A stretch of DNA of 6,860 nucleotides from an uncultured Lentisphaeria bacterium. Lineage in GTDB: Bacteria; Verrucomicrobiota; Lentisphaeria; JABSQK01; CAJWLW01. The notes under the pieces were generated by a model. It had not been told where the DNA came from and searched no databases. It saw nothing but the letters and a program-made list of their open reading frames with translations. The position numbers were made by a program, and so were the translations under genes. Each line of letters begins with the position of its first letter. Position 1 is the stretch's first letter. Location: the NCBI GenBank assembly GCA_913042885.1, contig CAJWLW010000267.1:1-6860 (forward strand). The letters run 5' to 3'. Shown here piece after piece: positions 6,284 to 6,860 of the stretch.

Positions 6284-6860
6284 ATGAAGTGTTTCACCGT
6301 TGACGGTTCGGGCCTCGATGGCCTCAAGCTCAGCGACCGCCCTGCCCCGCTGCCTGGGCGCGGCGAAGTACTCGTTGATGTTCGTGCGGTTTCGCTCAAT
6401 TTCCGCGACCTCATGGTAGCAAAAGGCCAGTACGGTCCAGCCGGTGACGATCCGATCATCGCTGCTTCCGACATGGCTGGTGTCGTGACGGCAGTTGGCG
6501 ACGGCGTGACGACGCTGGGGCCAGGGGATCGGGTTGTGAACTCGCCGTTTCGCTTCTGGCCAGCCGGGCAACTGGAACCCGAGTGGACCCGAACATTCGT
6601 CGGCGGTGCCGGCGTCGACGGTGTTCTCGCGGAGCAAGTCGCCTATCCGGATCACGCCCTGCTGCCGGTGCCGGCGAGTTATTCTTTCGCCGAGGCTTCG
6701 ACATTGACAATCGCCGGATTAACTGCGTGGTCTGGACTGATCACTCACGGACGAGCAGGAACCGGCGAGTGGGCGTTGCTGCACGGCACTGGTGGTGTAT
6801 CGATATTTGCGGCTCAACTGGCGCAGGCCTTCGGCATTCACACGATTGTCACGACGGCCA
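6284..6860 (+). CDS. Medium-chain dehydrogenase/reductase, zinc-independent type (3' end outside window)
   Basis: The first 192 residues of a cytoplasmic NAD(P)-dependent alcohol dehydrogenase/quinone oxidoreductase-like protein are visible; the family usually has about 330-340, so the nucleotide-binding domain is cut by the window edge. Residues 1 to ~125 form the GroES-like domain, with the pattern GEVLVDVRAVSLNFRDLM and later DMAGVVTAVGDGV and GDRVV. At the position where zinc alcohol dehydrogenases have a catalytic Cys-x-x-Asp, this protein has Asn39-Phe-Arg-Asp42, so it probably lacks catalytic zinc, as in the quinone-reductase-like MDR branch. The start of the Rossmann domain is seen in LLHGTGGVSIFAAQLAQAFG (residues 166-184), the usual dinucleotide-binding glycine turn. 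The ATG follows a GGAG Shine-Dalgarno at 10 nt. The substrate is unknown. Its neighbour is another oxidoreductase, but the 114-nt gap with its own promoter-like elements argues for separate control. Confidence 0.92.
   Translation, partial: MKCFTVDGSGLDGLKLSDRPAPLPGRGEVLVDVRAVSLNFRDLMVAKGQYGPAGDDPIIAASDMAGVVTAVGDGVTTLGPGDRVVNSPFRFWPAGQLEPEWTRTFVGGAGVDGVLAEQVAYPDHALLPVPASYSFAEASTLTIAGLTAWSGLITHGRAGTGEWALLHGTGGVSIFAAQLAQAFGIHTIVTTA

Noticed and set aside
6185..6655. Minus-strand ORF over the MDR gene start and the preceding gap
   Set aside because: The + strand encodes an unmistakable MDR N-terminus with a good ribosome binding site; the antisense product shows no family motif.

Overview
The window comes from a bacterium with moderately high GC content. 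It carries four protein-coding genes, all on the + strand. The secreted multidomain hydrolase-like protein (CBM9-like, GH-A/GH42-like and discoidin-like parts) and the mitochondrial-type aconitase would suit a Gram-negative polysaccharide degrader, such as a marine gammaproteobacterium or a PVC-group member. The phylum cannot be fixed from this sequence alone.

Layout. Positions 2-1360 hold the C-terminal ~450 residues of a mitochondrial-type aconitate hydratase; its N-terminus lies upstream of the window. After 22 nt, 1383-4826 encodes a 1147-residue exported protein. Its parts are a signal peptide, a CBM9/DOMON-like sugar-binding domain, an Ig-like linker, a TIM-barrel-like domain of glycoside hydrolase clan A type, a GH42 middle-domain-like Rossmann module and a discoidin (F5/8 type C)-like domain. 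A 332-nt intergenic region (4827-5158) follows. It contains an AT-rich stretch with a 15-bp palindrome, a GC-rich palindrome and a pair of DnaA-box sequences. Positions 5159-6169 encode a Gfo/Idh/MocA-family NAD(P)-dependent oxidoreductase with an altered catalytic motif. A 114-nt intergenic region (6170-6283) holds a second DnaA-box pair. The last gene, 6284 to the window end, is the N-terminal part of a zinc-independent-looking medium-chain dehydrogenase/reductase (MDR).

How they may work together. Aconitase is a housekeeping TCA-cycle enzyme and may share a transcript with the hydrolase gene only by adjacency. The secreted hydrolase-like protein, the Gfo/Idh/MocA oxidoreductase and the MDR could form a loose carbohydrate-use neighbourhood (extracellular glycan recognition or cleavage, then intracellular sugar or polyol oxidation). 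That is inference from family membership; no transporter or sugar-specific regulator is visible.

The most unusual signal is in the non-coding DNA. Each of the two oxidoreductase genes is preceded by two same-orientation DnaA-box-like 9-mers, spaced 11 bp in one case and 22 bp in the other (one and two helical turns). No tRNA, rRNA, CRISPR array, insertion sequence or convincing intrinsic terminator was found.
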